Source: Benincasa hispida
Taxonomy: Eukaryota > Streptophyta > Magnoliopsida > Cucurbitales > Cucurbitaceae
Length of the DNA stretch: 64,000 nt
Direction of reading: 5' to 3'
Assembly (NCBI RefSeq): GCF_009727055.1
Contig: NC_052349.1
Span: 30,565,324 to 30,629,323, forward strand
The position numbers were made by a program, and so were the translations under genes. Every line of letters starts with the position of its first letter. The first letter of the stretch is position 1. The notes under the pieces are model-generated. The model saw only the letters and a list, made by a program, of their open reading frames with translations. It made no database searches and was not told where the DNA came from. Below are positions 33,341 through 45,664 of the stretch, in pieces.

Positions 33341-34035
33341 ACTCCTGTTTATTTCAGATTATCCTTATATTTTCATGTGTAGGGGTTGGCCCAACAACAA
33401 TAGTTCAATACGCCCTCCATTTCAGAGGTGATACCGCGTAGATAGTTGGGGACATAGAGTGCAAGACGGAATTTACTCCGACCCACTTTTAGGGATAGTC
33501 GAGAGGTTGATCCCTTAAGTACTTACTCCAGGTCTTGAAAAAAGGGCCCCACCCTCTCATTGGCCTGAGAGGGACTCGATTTTACGATTGGATCACAAAT
33601 CAATTGTTCATTAGCGGATCAATGAGACTTAAGAAGCAAGATTTAATCTTGGGGGTAAAACAACTTTTGACCCAGCGGTTATTACGAACAACTTGTGAAG
33701 GGTTGACTTACTGATTATGGTTAAATCAAGTGAACAGAAATATATCTAAAGTGAGAAGAGTGCAGCTACTAGGCTTTAGTGGAGTGACCCGTTAGTTAAA
33801 GAATGTTGGTTAATTCGATTTAAAGAGTTTAGCAGTTATTCACGAATCGTTGGAGCTCATGATCTGTAGGTCCATTAGGTCCCTCTACTAGCTCAGAAAT
33901 GGACCAATCCTTAGAAAGCGTGATGAGATATTTTGAAATGTTCAAATTCAAATTAAGGGAATCGATAAATAGATATGATACAATTAAATATTTAATTACT
34001 GAATTAAACGGAATTGAAAAATTGGATAAAATTTA
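33341..34035 (+). mobile_element. Copia LTR fragment (second subfamily)
   Basis: It resumes at an earlier LTR position (ACTCCTGTTTATTTCAGATT) in a version closer to 20590-21010. It therefore repeats part of the LTR already present just upstream, which marks a chimeric join of two related LTRs. It ends in degenerate sequence before the next LTR start at 34036. Confidence 0.65.
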
Positions 34036-35700
34036 TGTTAGGGTTGATGCCTTAAATCTCGTAGGGTCCTATAGTTTGTGATTGTATTATATAAACATTT
34101 TATTTATGTAACACAATATATGATGTTTTATTTCAAAATTAATTGCATTAACCACAAACCAATAAACTAACATCCAAGGTTATCTTGTAGCTTAAACATG
34201 TATGAAGAAACATACAGATAGATCATGTTTAAGTTATAACCTAAATGGTCTGTAGTAGATGGATAATGCTATATACCTTATCCTGGTGACACTACGAGTA
34301 TGTCCTGCTTTGTAAATGTTACAATTATTGTAAAGTGCTAAAAAAGATTTGATCTTGATCATTCGTGTGGAGACATGTTAGCGGGGATATTCTATACAAA
34401 GGGGTTTGTATATCACGAAATGTTTAATCTTATTATATAACGTTCGTAATAGAGACTTACATTTCACCAGGATGACCGTATGTAACATGACCTGAATCCA
34501 TGAGGGTGGTTCTTTGATTTGTATGGGTGAGAGTGGCTAGATCGTTAACTCAATAAGCTTACCATTTTTGGGATTTGTTTGATTGGGGAGCTGGGAAAAT
34601 AGTTACACAAGAAAGAATTCACTCTTTCCCCAAAGTTGGGGCAAGTAGATAAATTGCTCCCTTAAGGACTTATTCCCGGGCTTGAACAATGTGGCGCCAC
34701 ACCATCCCTTGGTCTGAAAGAGGTTTGATCATAGTTGGACTACGATTTATTGTTTATTAGAGAGATCAGTGGTACTTAAGAAGTTAGATATAACTATAGG
34801 GGCAAAACGGTAATTTTGGCCCAGCTGTACTTACGAACAATTTGTGAAGGGTCATTGTATTGTTGATTGGTTATATCCAATGGATACATAAATATATCTG
34901 TAGTGCGAAGAGTGCAACTATCGGTCTTTAGTGGAGTGCCCGCTAGTTGTCAAATGGTGAATAATTTAATTGAAGAGTTTAATTAATTATTCACGTACTT
35001 GTTGAGCTTCAAGCTATAGGTCCATGAGGTCCCCTTTGTAGCACAACGAGATTTAATAAGAATCAATTTTTGGATTAATTAGAATTGTTCAAATTAATTG
35101 AGGGAATTAATTATATATGATATAATAATTAAATTTTAATTATATATGATATAATTAATATAATGTATTTGATACATTATAATATTAACGAGAGAAAATA
35201 ATTATTTGAATATGATTCAAATATTAATTATATGAATTTGATTCATATTGTTAAATTCAATGTAAATGTGATCTATATTAAGTGTCATTGGAGAGAGAAA
35301 TGTTATATGTTATATTTGATAAAACATATAGTTTAATACATATATTATATGATAAAGTGTTTATCATATATATATATATATATATATATGCTAAAATAAA
35401 TAAGTTTTATTAATTTATTTTATTTTATTATTTTTTGAAATAATTAATAGGAGGGAGTTGTAACTCTCTCCCCCCTCCCCCCTCTTTTCTCTCAACATCA
35501 CGTAAGTGGGGAAGTAGTTTTTATTTTCTTCTTCCTGTGTAAAAAAGAAAGATACAAAGAATAAGAGAGAGACAGAGAAAAGTTCTGGTTTTGAGTTTTT
35601 TCAATCCCTGCTCTTTCCATCTCTTCTCTCAATCCCTTCCCTCTCAAAATCCAAAATAGCTAGAGCACCACTCCTCTTGAATCCTCATCCAGAGAATATC
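34036..35700 (+). mobile_element. Copia LTR, nearly complete
   Basis: It starts TGTTAGGGTTGATGCCTTAA and keeps the family order to the GGAGGGAGTTGTAACTCTC block (about 35450) and the pyrimidine-rich segment following it. The final ...CCTTCA end is missing. It meets a minus-strand LTR tail-to-tail near 35710. Confidence 0.78.
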
Positions 35701-35714
35701 AAGATTGCTTTTTG

Positions 35715-37703
35715 AAATAGTGAACTTGCAAGCAACAGAAGCAATCAAAATCAATAAGCACTCTAATTACACTTAATTTGAGTTTCAAAGCATGAAAGAA
35801 AACAACTTTTCAAAGAAGAGGGCTTCAGAACTTATACCTTTGATGAATTCTCTCAAGTCCAAGCTGCTCTTCACGAATTTGACCTTCAAATCAACAGTAG
35901 ACCACCAAGAGTGTCTTCTCTACTATTCTTAGTCTTTGATTTGAGTGATGGAACTCAGAATAAAAGTGAATTGTGAGAGGGGTTGTAGAGGGTTTGAGAA
36001 ATTGAGAGAACTTCTGCAAAAAATCAAAATTTTTCAACATTCCTCACCTCCAATTTGAGAAATTTTTAGCTTTTATGTAACAATTACATGCAAGCACTCA
36101 TACTTCAGCCACTTTGACACTTCAAAGGACAGTCACATGGAGAGCTTAGTGTTCAAAGGTGAATTAATCCACCAAATGCTAAAACAATGTGGATTTCTCC
36201 ACTATGTCAATTTAAATCTCAATTTAAATTGAATTAATTTTCAAAAAATCAATTTGTAAAATTGAATTTGCAATTTAAAAATTAATTTTATTTTTAATTA
36301 ATTAAACAAACTAAATTAATTTCATGATTTAATATCCAATATTAAATTAACCAAACACCTAATTTTTAAGCATGAATCCTATTCATATTATCAATATTTA
36401 AATCAATATTTAAATATTTTAAACTCTCTAATTTCGTTTAATTTCAATAAATTTAAACGTTAATTATATCAAATATAATTATAGAAACCCTAATTTGAAA
36501 TTGAACATTTCAAATTCAAACCTTAATTTTGAACATTTCAAATTAAAACTCTATATTCAATTTGAACACTTCAAATTGAAAACTTAATTTTGATTTTGAA
36601 CATTTCAAAACCACTCAATTCACTTCTCCAAGGTGAACATTTCAAAACCACTCAATTCTATTCTCCAAGGTGTTAATGTTTTATGAGCTAGTAGAGGACC
36701 TTATGGACCTACAGATCATAAGCTCCAACGTTTTGAGATTATTTGGCTAAACTCTTTAGATCGATTTAATCATACTGAGACACATGACTATAGCTCGATA
36801 GTTGCACTCTTCTCACTGTAGATATATTTCTATCCACTTGATTTAACTATAATAAGTAAGTCGACCCTTCACAGATTGTTCGTAATAACGATTGGGTCAA
36901 ATGTTGTTTTACCCCTGAAATTACATATTGTTTCTTGAGTTCCACTGATCCTCTAACGAACAATTGATTTGTGATCCAATTACTAAATCGAATCCCTCTC
37001 GAGTCAATGAAAGGATGAATCCCCTTGTTTAAGATCTGGATTCAGTACGTAAAAGAATGACCTTTCTACTATCCTAAATTGGGTAGTTGTGAATTCCGTA
37101 TTGTACCCTATGTCCCTAGTTATCTACCCGATCTTACCCTATAATGGGAGGCTTATTGAGTCGGCGTTGTTGAGCCGATCCTCATCTATGAAAATATAAG
37201 GATAATCTAGAATAAATAGAAGTACATAGTTAGCTCAGGGTTAAGGTCGAGTTTCCTAGGTCAACGAATTGAAACAGTCATTTTTAAACCGTAAATATCG
37301 TTATAAAAAAAGAGTGACTTATTTCTTGGTCCGATCTTATAAAACTCATTGCACATGACGCCCCTACTTCTCATGTCTTCACATGAACGATTCAGGATCA
37401 CATTGCTTGCACTATCTAGAAAGTGCGCTGCATCCGATAGTGTTACCAGAATAACATACCCAACCTTTTTCATATACTATAGACCGCTTTGGCTATTTAC
37501 TTGAACTCTATCCATCTTTATGTCTCCATAAAAAGTCCAAGTATTCATGTAACAGCCGATCTTAGTTTATTAGATTTAGTCTTTACAAGTGCAATTGACA
37601 TGTTCAGCAACAATTTCATTGAATAAATGTCAATAACATCTTTATTGATAATTAAAAATGTTTAACATTACAAACTGCGAGTTTTAGGACATACAACCCA
37701 AAA
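35715..37703 (-). mobile_element. Copia 3' LTR (minus strand)
   Basis: On the minus strand it starts TTTTTTGGGTTGTATGTCCT after the PPT at 37706 and runs to GCAAGCAACAGAAGCAATC near 35715. It is the 3' LTR of the copia remnant at 37790-38219. Together with 34036-35700 it forms a large imperfect inverted repeat. Confidence 0.8.
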
Positions 37704-37705
37704 AA

Positions 37706-37716
37706 CTCCCACTTGG
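37706..37716 (-). other. Copia polypurine tract
   Basis: The minus strand reads CCAAGTGGGAG just before the LTR start. Same family as the other two tracts. Confidence 0.75.
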
Positions 37717-37789
37717 ACTAAAACTCTAGTGAATAAATATATATTAATATATACAATGTTGAGTAATGAGAGAATAAATATAATAAGCT

Positions 37790-38219
37790 AGGGCATCAGA
37801 TACTCAATATTTCTCCCACTTGCCCTAGTTTTAACTATCTTATAGTCCTAGTCCCACTAGGTGACCCTCGAATATTTTAGCCGGGACGACCTTCGTAAAT
37901 GTATAACCAAGTTGTCTTTTAAGGCTATCTGCATGACGATCACATATCCTTTATGTACAATCTTCCTATTGAGATGGTTTTTGCGATTGATGTGTTTTCT
38001 GCGCTTATGGCTTCTAGCTTCCTTTGAGTTGGCAACTACTCCACTGTTACCACAATACAGGGTGATTGACAGATGCATATTTGGAATTACTTCCAAATCA
38101 GTCAGGAACTTTCTGAGCCATAATGCTTCTTTAGTTGCTTCACATGCAGCGACATACTCAGTTTCCATGGTGGAGTCAACAATACAACTTTGCTTATTTA
38201 GAAAAATTTTCTTATGCAT
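37790..38219 (-). pseudogene. Copia RNase H C-terminus
   Basis: The minus-strand open frame from 38219 reads KQSCIVDSTMETEYVAACEA, then TKEALWLRKFLTDLEVIP, LYCGNSGVVANSKEARSHKR and IALKDNLVIHL. This is the end of RNase H, with its E and D positions, and of the copia polyprotein. Everything upstream (gag to RT) is replaced from about 38220 by sequence leading into MULE copy 2. Confidence 0.88.
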
Positions 38220-38559
38220 GATTATTGATTAATTGTTTAGAGTGGCTGAATTTTGAGGAAATTTTAAAAACAAAATGAATTAAAAAGAGGTTCTTAAGCT
38301 TAAATTGTGAAATTTATTGAGAATGTAGTGATTATGATTGCCTATGAGTTATTCTAAATTTGCATGTTAGATCACCAGTTGTGGAAATAGGATGACATAC
38401 TCCTGAATTAAATTATATTTAAGTCCCTCTTTGAGTCTCCCATAGCATGAGCACTTAGTCACTTTAATTTAGAAACTTTAACTAAAAGTAGTATTGGGTT
38501 GAGTGTATTTGGTTGTTACCTCGAAAGGTCCCACCGGTTAGAGGGTTGGTATGCATGAT

Positions 38560-40260
38560 GGTTTGTAAGATCAGGAGGACTTACTTCAATGGACTGTGAT
38601 CCTTCAGAAGAGTGTGATCCTTTCGTGGTTGATAATGAGAGATCAGCAAGATTGATTTTTATGGATTGTGGTCCTTCAAAAAGTGTGATTCTTTCGTGGT
38701 TGATAATGAGAGATCAGCAGGATTGAATTCTAAAGACTATAGTTCGTTAGAGGTGTGTAGATCTGTAGTTGTTGTTAATGAGAGATCAGCAGGATTGAGT
38801 TCCATGTCTTCATATCGTAGAGGGGAATTGATTATGCCATGTACCTCTTCATCTAAGACAAATGTTGAAGTTGGTCTACTTTTTTTTAGTATGGGTGACT
38901 TAAAAACGAGATTGTCTATTCTATCCATAAACAATAATTTTAAATATAAGGTAAGGAAGTCAACTAAGTCTTTGTTTACTGTCAAATGTATTAAGGATAA
39001 TTGTAAGTAGAACATGCAGTGAAAATTTGAGGGTGTGGCATATTTAAGATCACAAAGTATATACGGTCGCACACATATTCTATTAGAATTTGAAATCATG
39101 ACCATAAACAAGCAACGGTTTCGGTAGGTTGTAAACTAATCAAGGACAAGTTTACAGTCATAGGACGTGTTTATAAACCTCATCACATCATTGAGGATAT
39201 GAGAAAAGAGTATGGCGTAAACATAAATTACGATAAGGCGTGGCATGCAAGGGAAATCGATTATGCTCTTGCTAGGGGTACTCCAAAGATTTGTATTTTG
39301 TTTTACATGCATATGGTGAAGCATTAAAAATGAAGAATCCAGGTACAAGGTTTAAAATCGAACTTGAAAATGATGTGCACTTCAAGTACATGTTTATGGC
39401 ATTTCATGGATTGTGCACATACCACATACCACATAGAAAATAATATTCTTTCCAACTTTAACGATACTACGATTGTTGGGATGTTCAAGGATGCAGCTAG
39501 GGCATTTCGCATGTCAGAGTTCCAATCACACTGGGACCAACTACGTACTTTTTGAAATGGTGCTGTATCGAAATATTTGGAGGATATTGGTCTTAAAAGG
39601 TGGATGTGTGTTTACCAAACAGAACGAAGATATGATAACATGACGTCCAATAGTGCAGAGTGTTTCAATTCATTGAACAAAGAATATCGATAGGAACATG
39701 TTCGAGGCCTCATCTAGTCATGGTTTTATGAATGGAGAAATTATTGGGCATCTCGAACGACGTCACACTCAGACTACTGTGAAAATTGATTAGCAAGTGA
39801 GTGTGACAAAGGCAGATGATATCGAGTTAAGTCGATTGATTGTTATAGGATCCATTTGTGGGACAATCAATTGAACGGTATTGTGAACCTTTATACAAAG
39901 GAATGCACGTGGAAGGAATTTGACTCACTCGGTATCCTATTTTCGCATGCAATTGTGGTTGCCCGAGAACGAAACATCCCCATCTGAGGTCTGCGCAGTC
40001 CATTTTATAGCGTTGACTCCCTCATGGTTACTTATGTAGAGCCCGTAAATCCACTCGGTCAAATATCTGAATGGAAGAGACCTTTGGGATATGAAAAGAA
40101 TCTTGCACCTCCTAAAAGAGTGGTACAGGTCGGACGACGAAGAGTACGAAGAATACCATCAAGAGGAGAACACCATAGACAAATAAAATCTGGTAGGTGT
40201 AGGAACTATGGACATAATTGACAAAAATGCAGTGAACCGCTCATATCCGGTGACCTACTA
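38560..40260 (+). pseudogene. MuDR-type transposase pseudogene
   Basis: An open segment at 38666-39010 contains the acidic repeats and then LLFFSMGDLKTRLSILSINN followed by YKVRKSTKSLFTVKCI, the MuDR DNA-binding domain start. Beyond stops come VGCKLIKDKFTVIGRVY, IEDMRKEYGVNINYDKAW and FMAFHGLCTYH. A gap in the DDE core follows, then AARAFRMSEFQSHWDQL, LKRWMCVYQTERRYDNM, SAECFNSLNKEYR, WKEFDSLGILFSHAI and the zinc-knuckle tail LGQISEWKRPLGYEKN...CRNYGHN (40024-40221). The central DDE part (with YKG...LYPLA in copy 1) is deleted and there are many stops, so it cannot transpose itself. Confidence 0.85.
38586..38801 (+). repeat. In-frame 72-bp triplication in MULE N-terminal region
   Basis: Three successive units share GTTGATAATGAGAGATCAGC then AGGATTGA. 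Units 1 and 2 also share GTGTGATCCTTTCGTGG. The length is a multiple of three and gives repeated VVDNERSAGL-type peptides just before the transposase zinc-binding domain. Confidence 0.85.
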
Positions 40261-40404
40261 AATTAAATCCAAATGATTCAAATCTCGGTCAAGTGTGATT
40301 TTCTATGTGCCACTTGTAATCCTCAATGTACATAGTCGGACTTGTCAATTTCAAATGTATATCTTTTTCTAGTTAATCTATTCAAGAATCATCAATGTAA
40401 TCCT

Positions 40405-40940
40405 CAAGTTTGTAATGTCTTGCTATCAAATACACAACTTTACTCAAGTTTGTCTCACTCTCTCTGGAAATGTTACTCAAGTTGGCATCTCTGGAAATGT
40501 CTCGCTCTCTCTGGATCTCGCTCTTGTTAATCTCTTACAGAACTTTACTCAAGTTTGTCTATTCATGAATCTCTGGAAATGTCTCGCGCTCTTTAGAAAT
40601 GTCTCACTAATCTCGCTATCACTTACACAACTTTACTCTCAAGTTGTCTATTCAGGAATCTCTGGAAATGTCTCACTCTCTTTACATCTCGCTAATCTCA
40701 TTATCATTTACACAACTTCACTCATGTTTGTCTTTTAACTACCTCTGGAAATGTCTCGCTCTCTCTGGATCTCGCTCATGCTAATCTCGCTATCACTTAC
40801 ACAACTTTACTCAAGTTTGTCTATTCAAGAATCTCTGGAAATGTCTCGCCCTCTCTGAAAATGTCTCGCTCTCTTTGGAAATGTCTTGCTAATATCGCTA
40901 AATTTAATCAATTGGTTGTCTATTCATGAACCTTTCTGGA
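40405..40940. repeat. Degenerate tandem repeat array (CTCGCTCTCTCTGG type)
   Basis: Blocks of CTCTGGAAATGTCTCGCTCT and TCACTTACACAACTTTACTC plus AAGTTTGTCTATTCA recur four to five times in changing order, with a period near 100 bp. Two small overlapping frames here (40342-40530, 40415-40738) are products of the repeat. It lies between the two convergent MULE genes. Confidence 0.8.
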
Positions 40941-41149
40941 ATTTAACGAAGTTTGTCTATTCATATTAATCAAATGTTTGTCTATTCATGTTAGTTCTAC
41001 ACTGACAATTCAAATAACATGTTAGTAAAATTACGTTAATAATATACATATATACATGTACTTCAATAATATGGAGTGCTCATCCACAGCTAATATACAG
41101 AAAAGGAACTAATAGTCAATCAACGTAGTCATATTTATAAGTGTAGTAA

Positions 41150-41985
41150 ATGGTTACCGTTATTCCAATTGGCAGGATGGTGAATCCGTTCATACACATT
41201 TCTGGTTGCCTATAGAATTTATCTTTTATGAACTGAAGAAAGATATTTAGGATCAGCATCCAGAATAAGATATACGTTAGGAGAGTGAAGTTCACTATAT
41301 GTACTTGGTAAAAAGTACAAGGATCGTGAACTTACGTCACACTCAACCATGAACTTGGTTCGGTCAACTCCTAGAAAAATGACTTAGACAATAGCCAAAA
41401 TGCATTTTTTCGAACCTCATTGTTCGTATTCTTATCAGCAATCCAATTCATCATTTTTATGAATATAGCACGTGGAACCTCATGCTTCAAGGAGTACTAG
41501 ATCGTTGCTTTGAACCATGTCTAGGTACCCTAGGGAGAGGGTACTTAATATCCGGACAGATCAAAAGAAGTTGAACCTCAATTTCCTTCTGTTTTGTTAT
41601 TTTTTGCTTTGGTTCGACCGAAGGTATGTATTTATCAACAACCTTTCTCTTACGTGTTATTTTTCGACTCTCAACCATAACCTATAGAAATATAACAAAA
41701 TGGTGAACATGTCAAATAAAAAATATAAAGAAAGAGATTTTTTAATCACATAATGATTGTACTTGTGAATCGAGATGTATGGGGTCAAAGTGTTTCTCAG
41801 AAGGTGGAACTTCATACTCCTCAGGCTATACAGATGAATCGAGATGTAAAGTGTCAGGCTGTATAGGTGAGGTAGGTAGAGGGTGGGGTAGAGGACCTAG
41901 GTCGATGTAGGGTAGGTGACCTAGGTAAAGGTGGGGTAGGTGACCTAGGTACAGGTGGGGTAGGTGACTTTCCTAGACTACTCTT
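41150..41985 (-). pseudogene. ULP1-like gene, downstream half
   Basis: The minus strand reads a proline-rich linker made of repeats (SPTPP, 41978-41871), then MVESRKITRKRKVVDKYIPS and VEPKQKITKQKEI (41678 down). Next come VPRAIFIKMMNWIADK, RKNAFWLLSKSFF, ELTEPSSWLSVT and, in another frame, a YRQPEM-type segment. The ELT..WLS string is typical of the region just before the C48 (ULP1) peptidase core in plant transposon ULP1-like proteins. The His-Asp-Cys catalytic core is not visible; the sequence ends in the tandem array at 40940. Stops and frameshifts show decay. Domain assignment is moderately secure, function none. Confidence 0.55.
41871..41978. repeat. Short minisatellite at gypsy insertion site
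   Basis: About four units of a 27-bp sequence (GGGGTAGGTGACCTAGGTAC plus AGGT) lie at 41871-41978. A further unit, TTACCTAGGTACAGGATGG, lies at 53951-53975 on the far side of the gypsy element, so the retrotransposon landed within this array. It encodes a Ser-Pro-Thr-Pro-rich linker on the minus strand. Confidence 0.8.
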
Positions 41986-42431
41986 TTAGGCTAGGAAAGG
42001 ATATGATTGTAGCAATTATCAACCCTTTTATGACACTTACTGCCTATTAACTCTAGTGGAAATAATCTGATACCAACATGTAATCTCAAACATAGCGGTT
42101 GCCTCTATGGCCAAAATAAACATTAACTATTAAAAACAAACATAGCGGTAGTCTCATAAGTCCCGACACCAAAAATCTTAGTCCCTACTTGAACAACTAT
42201 AACATGTGCACAATATTTACAGTAACCACCTAGCTAAAGGGTTACAATAACTCTTGTCTTTGAGTGGCAGAGCACATTCAGAGCTACTTTCTGAGGATTT
42301 GACCGCTACCTGAGGAAAAGAAAAACATTTGAAAAATGGGGTTAGCATGCTAGCCCAGTGAGTGACTTAAGAAAGAGAATTGATTCTCATGCATAAGTCT
42401 CAATAAAGAGATCATACTTAAATATAAACAT

Positions 42432-44073
42432 CGTATGCGTTGATGCTGTAATCATATCAGCAACTATTTATCCAGAAGATTGTATCGCTACCATATCTGC
42501 ATGCTCTGTCATTCCGCTCTTCGAGATCTTTCATTGGCTCTTTTCATTCAATAAAAAATTGCGATTGACTTTGATTCCCTCCCTTTAATCGTACTTTAAT
42601 CTAAGCTATTACTTCAGAGTAAGGCACGAGACGAAAGGAAGGTAAACAGGAGTTAACGGCAGGCGCATTAGAAAGTTGGGGGCAGGCGCGATATGCCTTT
42701 AGATCAGATGCAAGCAAGCTCAGTTCTCAATATGCGCATTAGAGAAGGGGGGGGGGGGGGGAGGGAGTGTGAGGTGGGTTGGCGCGTGGCTTCGGCAGCC
42801 CTGCTCCATTAGGTAGCCACACCGAGGGGGCTAGAAGTTAATGCGCCTTACTTACTATATTTAGAATAGTGGTCGATCCCTGGGAGTTATATTCGTTAAC
42901 AACATCTTATGTTCACGCCGTGGTTCTTTTCAGAACAGCTACTAATACAATGGCTAGTTGAGCAAAGCCAATCTCCTAAAAGGTCCCAGGTCTAGAAGTA
43001 TGGCATATGTTGTAGATTCGCCGACGAGGAAGTAGTCGATTTGCTTGATTACGTCTACTTCTAAGACTAGTACTTTCAATTCCTACATGAATTAATCTGT
43101 CACCATAGCAAAGTAGCTAATCCTAGTAGTTGATGAATGAAGCGGAGCCAGACTACTTTATTTAAGAATTTCTCTTTCACTAAAGCTTGGCTCTAACTTC
43201 TTGAAGGGTTCGCTTTTCCTCTCCTTTCAGTTATAGATAAGCGGGCAATTGAACTACTAGAGAAGCCTACCTAATACCTATAGACTTTCCTTACACTGCT
43301 ACAACTAAACTGGGCCAAGCCCAAAGAGTTCTTCTTAAGGGAAATCACTCTTTCTGACCTCTCCTACAAAATTTGGAAGTGATGGAAAAAAACGTTCACT
43401 TTGCTTTATGAAAGGAAAGAGAAGATTCTCGACTAAAAGAAGAGGTTAGTAGTCGCTATAGATCGAGGTTAACTAATAGGCTTGACCATAGGGAGGGAAG
43501 CCCGTTCGCAGGTGGAGGTTCTTGCTCCAAGACCAAAGACGTGTTTGGAAGAACGGGCGGGCATTTCCATCCATTTCTATAGAGCAAAGGGGAAGCTCGC
43601 AGAGCTTTCTCGACGTTTTAGAAGGGAGCTCTTATAAGGCGAGTGAATAAGGTCCGAAACCCAATATGAAAACATATCCGCTAACCCTCAGGTATTTCTC
43701 GAAAGATCCTTCTAGCTCGCGCAACACTAGGTAGACCTACCAGAATACTTCCTGATTTGAAGGGGCTGGCACAAAGCCCAATTGGAAAACAAAGGGGAGC
43801 GGGTCTGAGGAAAAAAGAACCTTCATTCAAACTCATCGCTGCTGGATTTGTTCTCTCATACGGATCAGTCTAGGGAACGTAATTTCATAGCACATGAAAA
43901 AGCGAAGCTCGAGACCAAAGATCTTCTTTCTAAAGAGATTCGATTCGGAACTATAAAATACATCAAATAGTTCTATTACACCTGTAGAGAAGAATATCTA
44001 TTATATGTTGTAATGCTCCATGTGCCAACTCTCTTACAGTGTTAACAAGGTTCTCTTCCATATACCTGTAAGT
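42432..44073. other. Probable nuclear mitochondrial DNA insert (NUMT)
   Basis: The LTR reads AATATAAACAT up to 42431 and resumes TTTCCAAGCATAAAACATG at about 44075. The other LTR has these parts joined, so 1.64 kb was inserted. The insert is GC-richer and of plant mitochondrial spacer style (GGCTTCGGCAGCCCTGCTCC, AAGGGAGCTCTTATAAGGCG, AACGGGCGGGCATTTCC) and contains a 15-G run at 42747-42761. I recognise no gene in it. The mitochondrial origin is inferred from composition and phrase similarity; a plastid source seems unlikely. Confidence 0.62.
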
Positions 44074-45664
44074 ATTTCCAAGCATAAAACATGTAAAGTT
44101 GTTTTCATTGTAAAACATTAAACTGTTACTTAGTCGAGAATAACCCTGCTGTGGTTAAATCCCAATGTCAACTACTTAGTTAAGAGAGAACTCTTTTGCT
44201 CAATCTCTGACTTAGTCAAGATAGAACCCTTTTACTCAATCTCTGACTTTAAACTACCTACGTGCATGTGATTATAAGTACCGTCATACCTTAGGTACTA
44301 CTGCTCAGATACCTTCTCAGTGTCCCTCAATATCAAGCTGCTCAGATACCTTCTCAATGTCCCTCAGTATCGAGCTTCTCGGATACCTTATCAATGTCTC
44401 TCAGTATCATCGAGCTGCTCGGATACCTTCTCAATGTCCCTCAGTATCGGGCTTAAAGTAATACTAGTCATACTATGACTTTCTCTTTGAAGCATGTAAA
44501 GCAAAACGCATAAAAAACATGTCTTTAAATGCTCTAATGTATGCTTTTTGTATTTAAACACATAAATAGTTTTGCAGTAAACTTTCATTCATGGCATGTG
44601 TTTGAAACATAACTCATAGTTTGCTTGGAAAACTACTTTATAAAACTAGCTACCATGAAAATAATATTTCTTAAAACATGGTTCTTTAAAAACATTGTAA
44701 ATATTTAGCCACTCACAACTTTTAGGATTACCCCTCAAAGGTTGATATGCTTCTAACACTGGTGTCAATCCTATTTACACAAAAACATATATTTAGTTAC
44801 TAGCATTGGTCTCTCTTTTGAGACTAACCCTCAAATAAGCTTTGTGTTTAGGCTTCACCTAGAAGACTTTCATTCAAACGCATACCTTGCTGTAGGTCTA
44901 GTATTTAGAAATTTCCTTGAGAATTTGGCTTTTGCTATGTGTCCAACCACACCTCACAAATGCATCCCACCTATGCAACAAACACTTGCTCTAAGTGTTC
45001 TTTCTGCCGCACATGGTCATCCACAAAGGCTAATATGCATCCAAGACTTCAATGCAAGCCTTCCTCAACCCACACAGTAGGTCCAATGTATAAGAGTGCT
45101 CAGCCCTTAGTCTGTCCGAGCGTCTACTTTGAGCTGCCAACTTATTCAACCCAAGCAGCTGCCTGCGTGTTCAAAAAGTTCCAAAATTAAATTACAGAAT
45201 TAATAACTCAACTTCTAGACCTCATCTCAAGACATTTCCTTCTACAAATTTGTTTCAAATTGCCTCAGGAAGCTTACCTTAAAATTTCAGCTTCAAAATT
45301 TTTGTGTTCGTCCTGGAGCCTTACTTCTTCATCGACGGCCTGAATTCACCCATGAACTGAATCTCTGGTCACTTTTTCCCTTCTCCAGCCTTATTCTCAT
45401 GAGAACTTCTTTTGGCAGCATCATCTCTAAAACTAGACTCTTAGATCTTTCCAACAACACCAAGATCTCTCAATTTGCATGAAGGAATTGTTCAAACTAA
45501 GCTTTTGAATTTCGACCTCCCTTTTTATACTGCTTCCCACCACTTATCATTAAAGCCTAGCATGACACCTTCATCTTAAATGGAATTAAATCCGGTGCTT
45601 AGGACAATTGTTGCCCCTTAATCAGTGGTTAAGACTGATTACTTCATCCATTATCAATGCATGC

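Noticed and set aside
37861..38232. 123-codon plus-strand frame
   Set aside because: It is the antisense shadow of copia RNase H on the minus strand.
40415..40738. 107-codon plus-strand frame
   Set aside because: It lies in the CTCGCTC tandem array, overlaps a second frame of the same kind, and has no family match.
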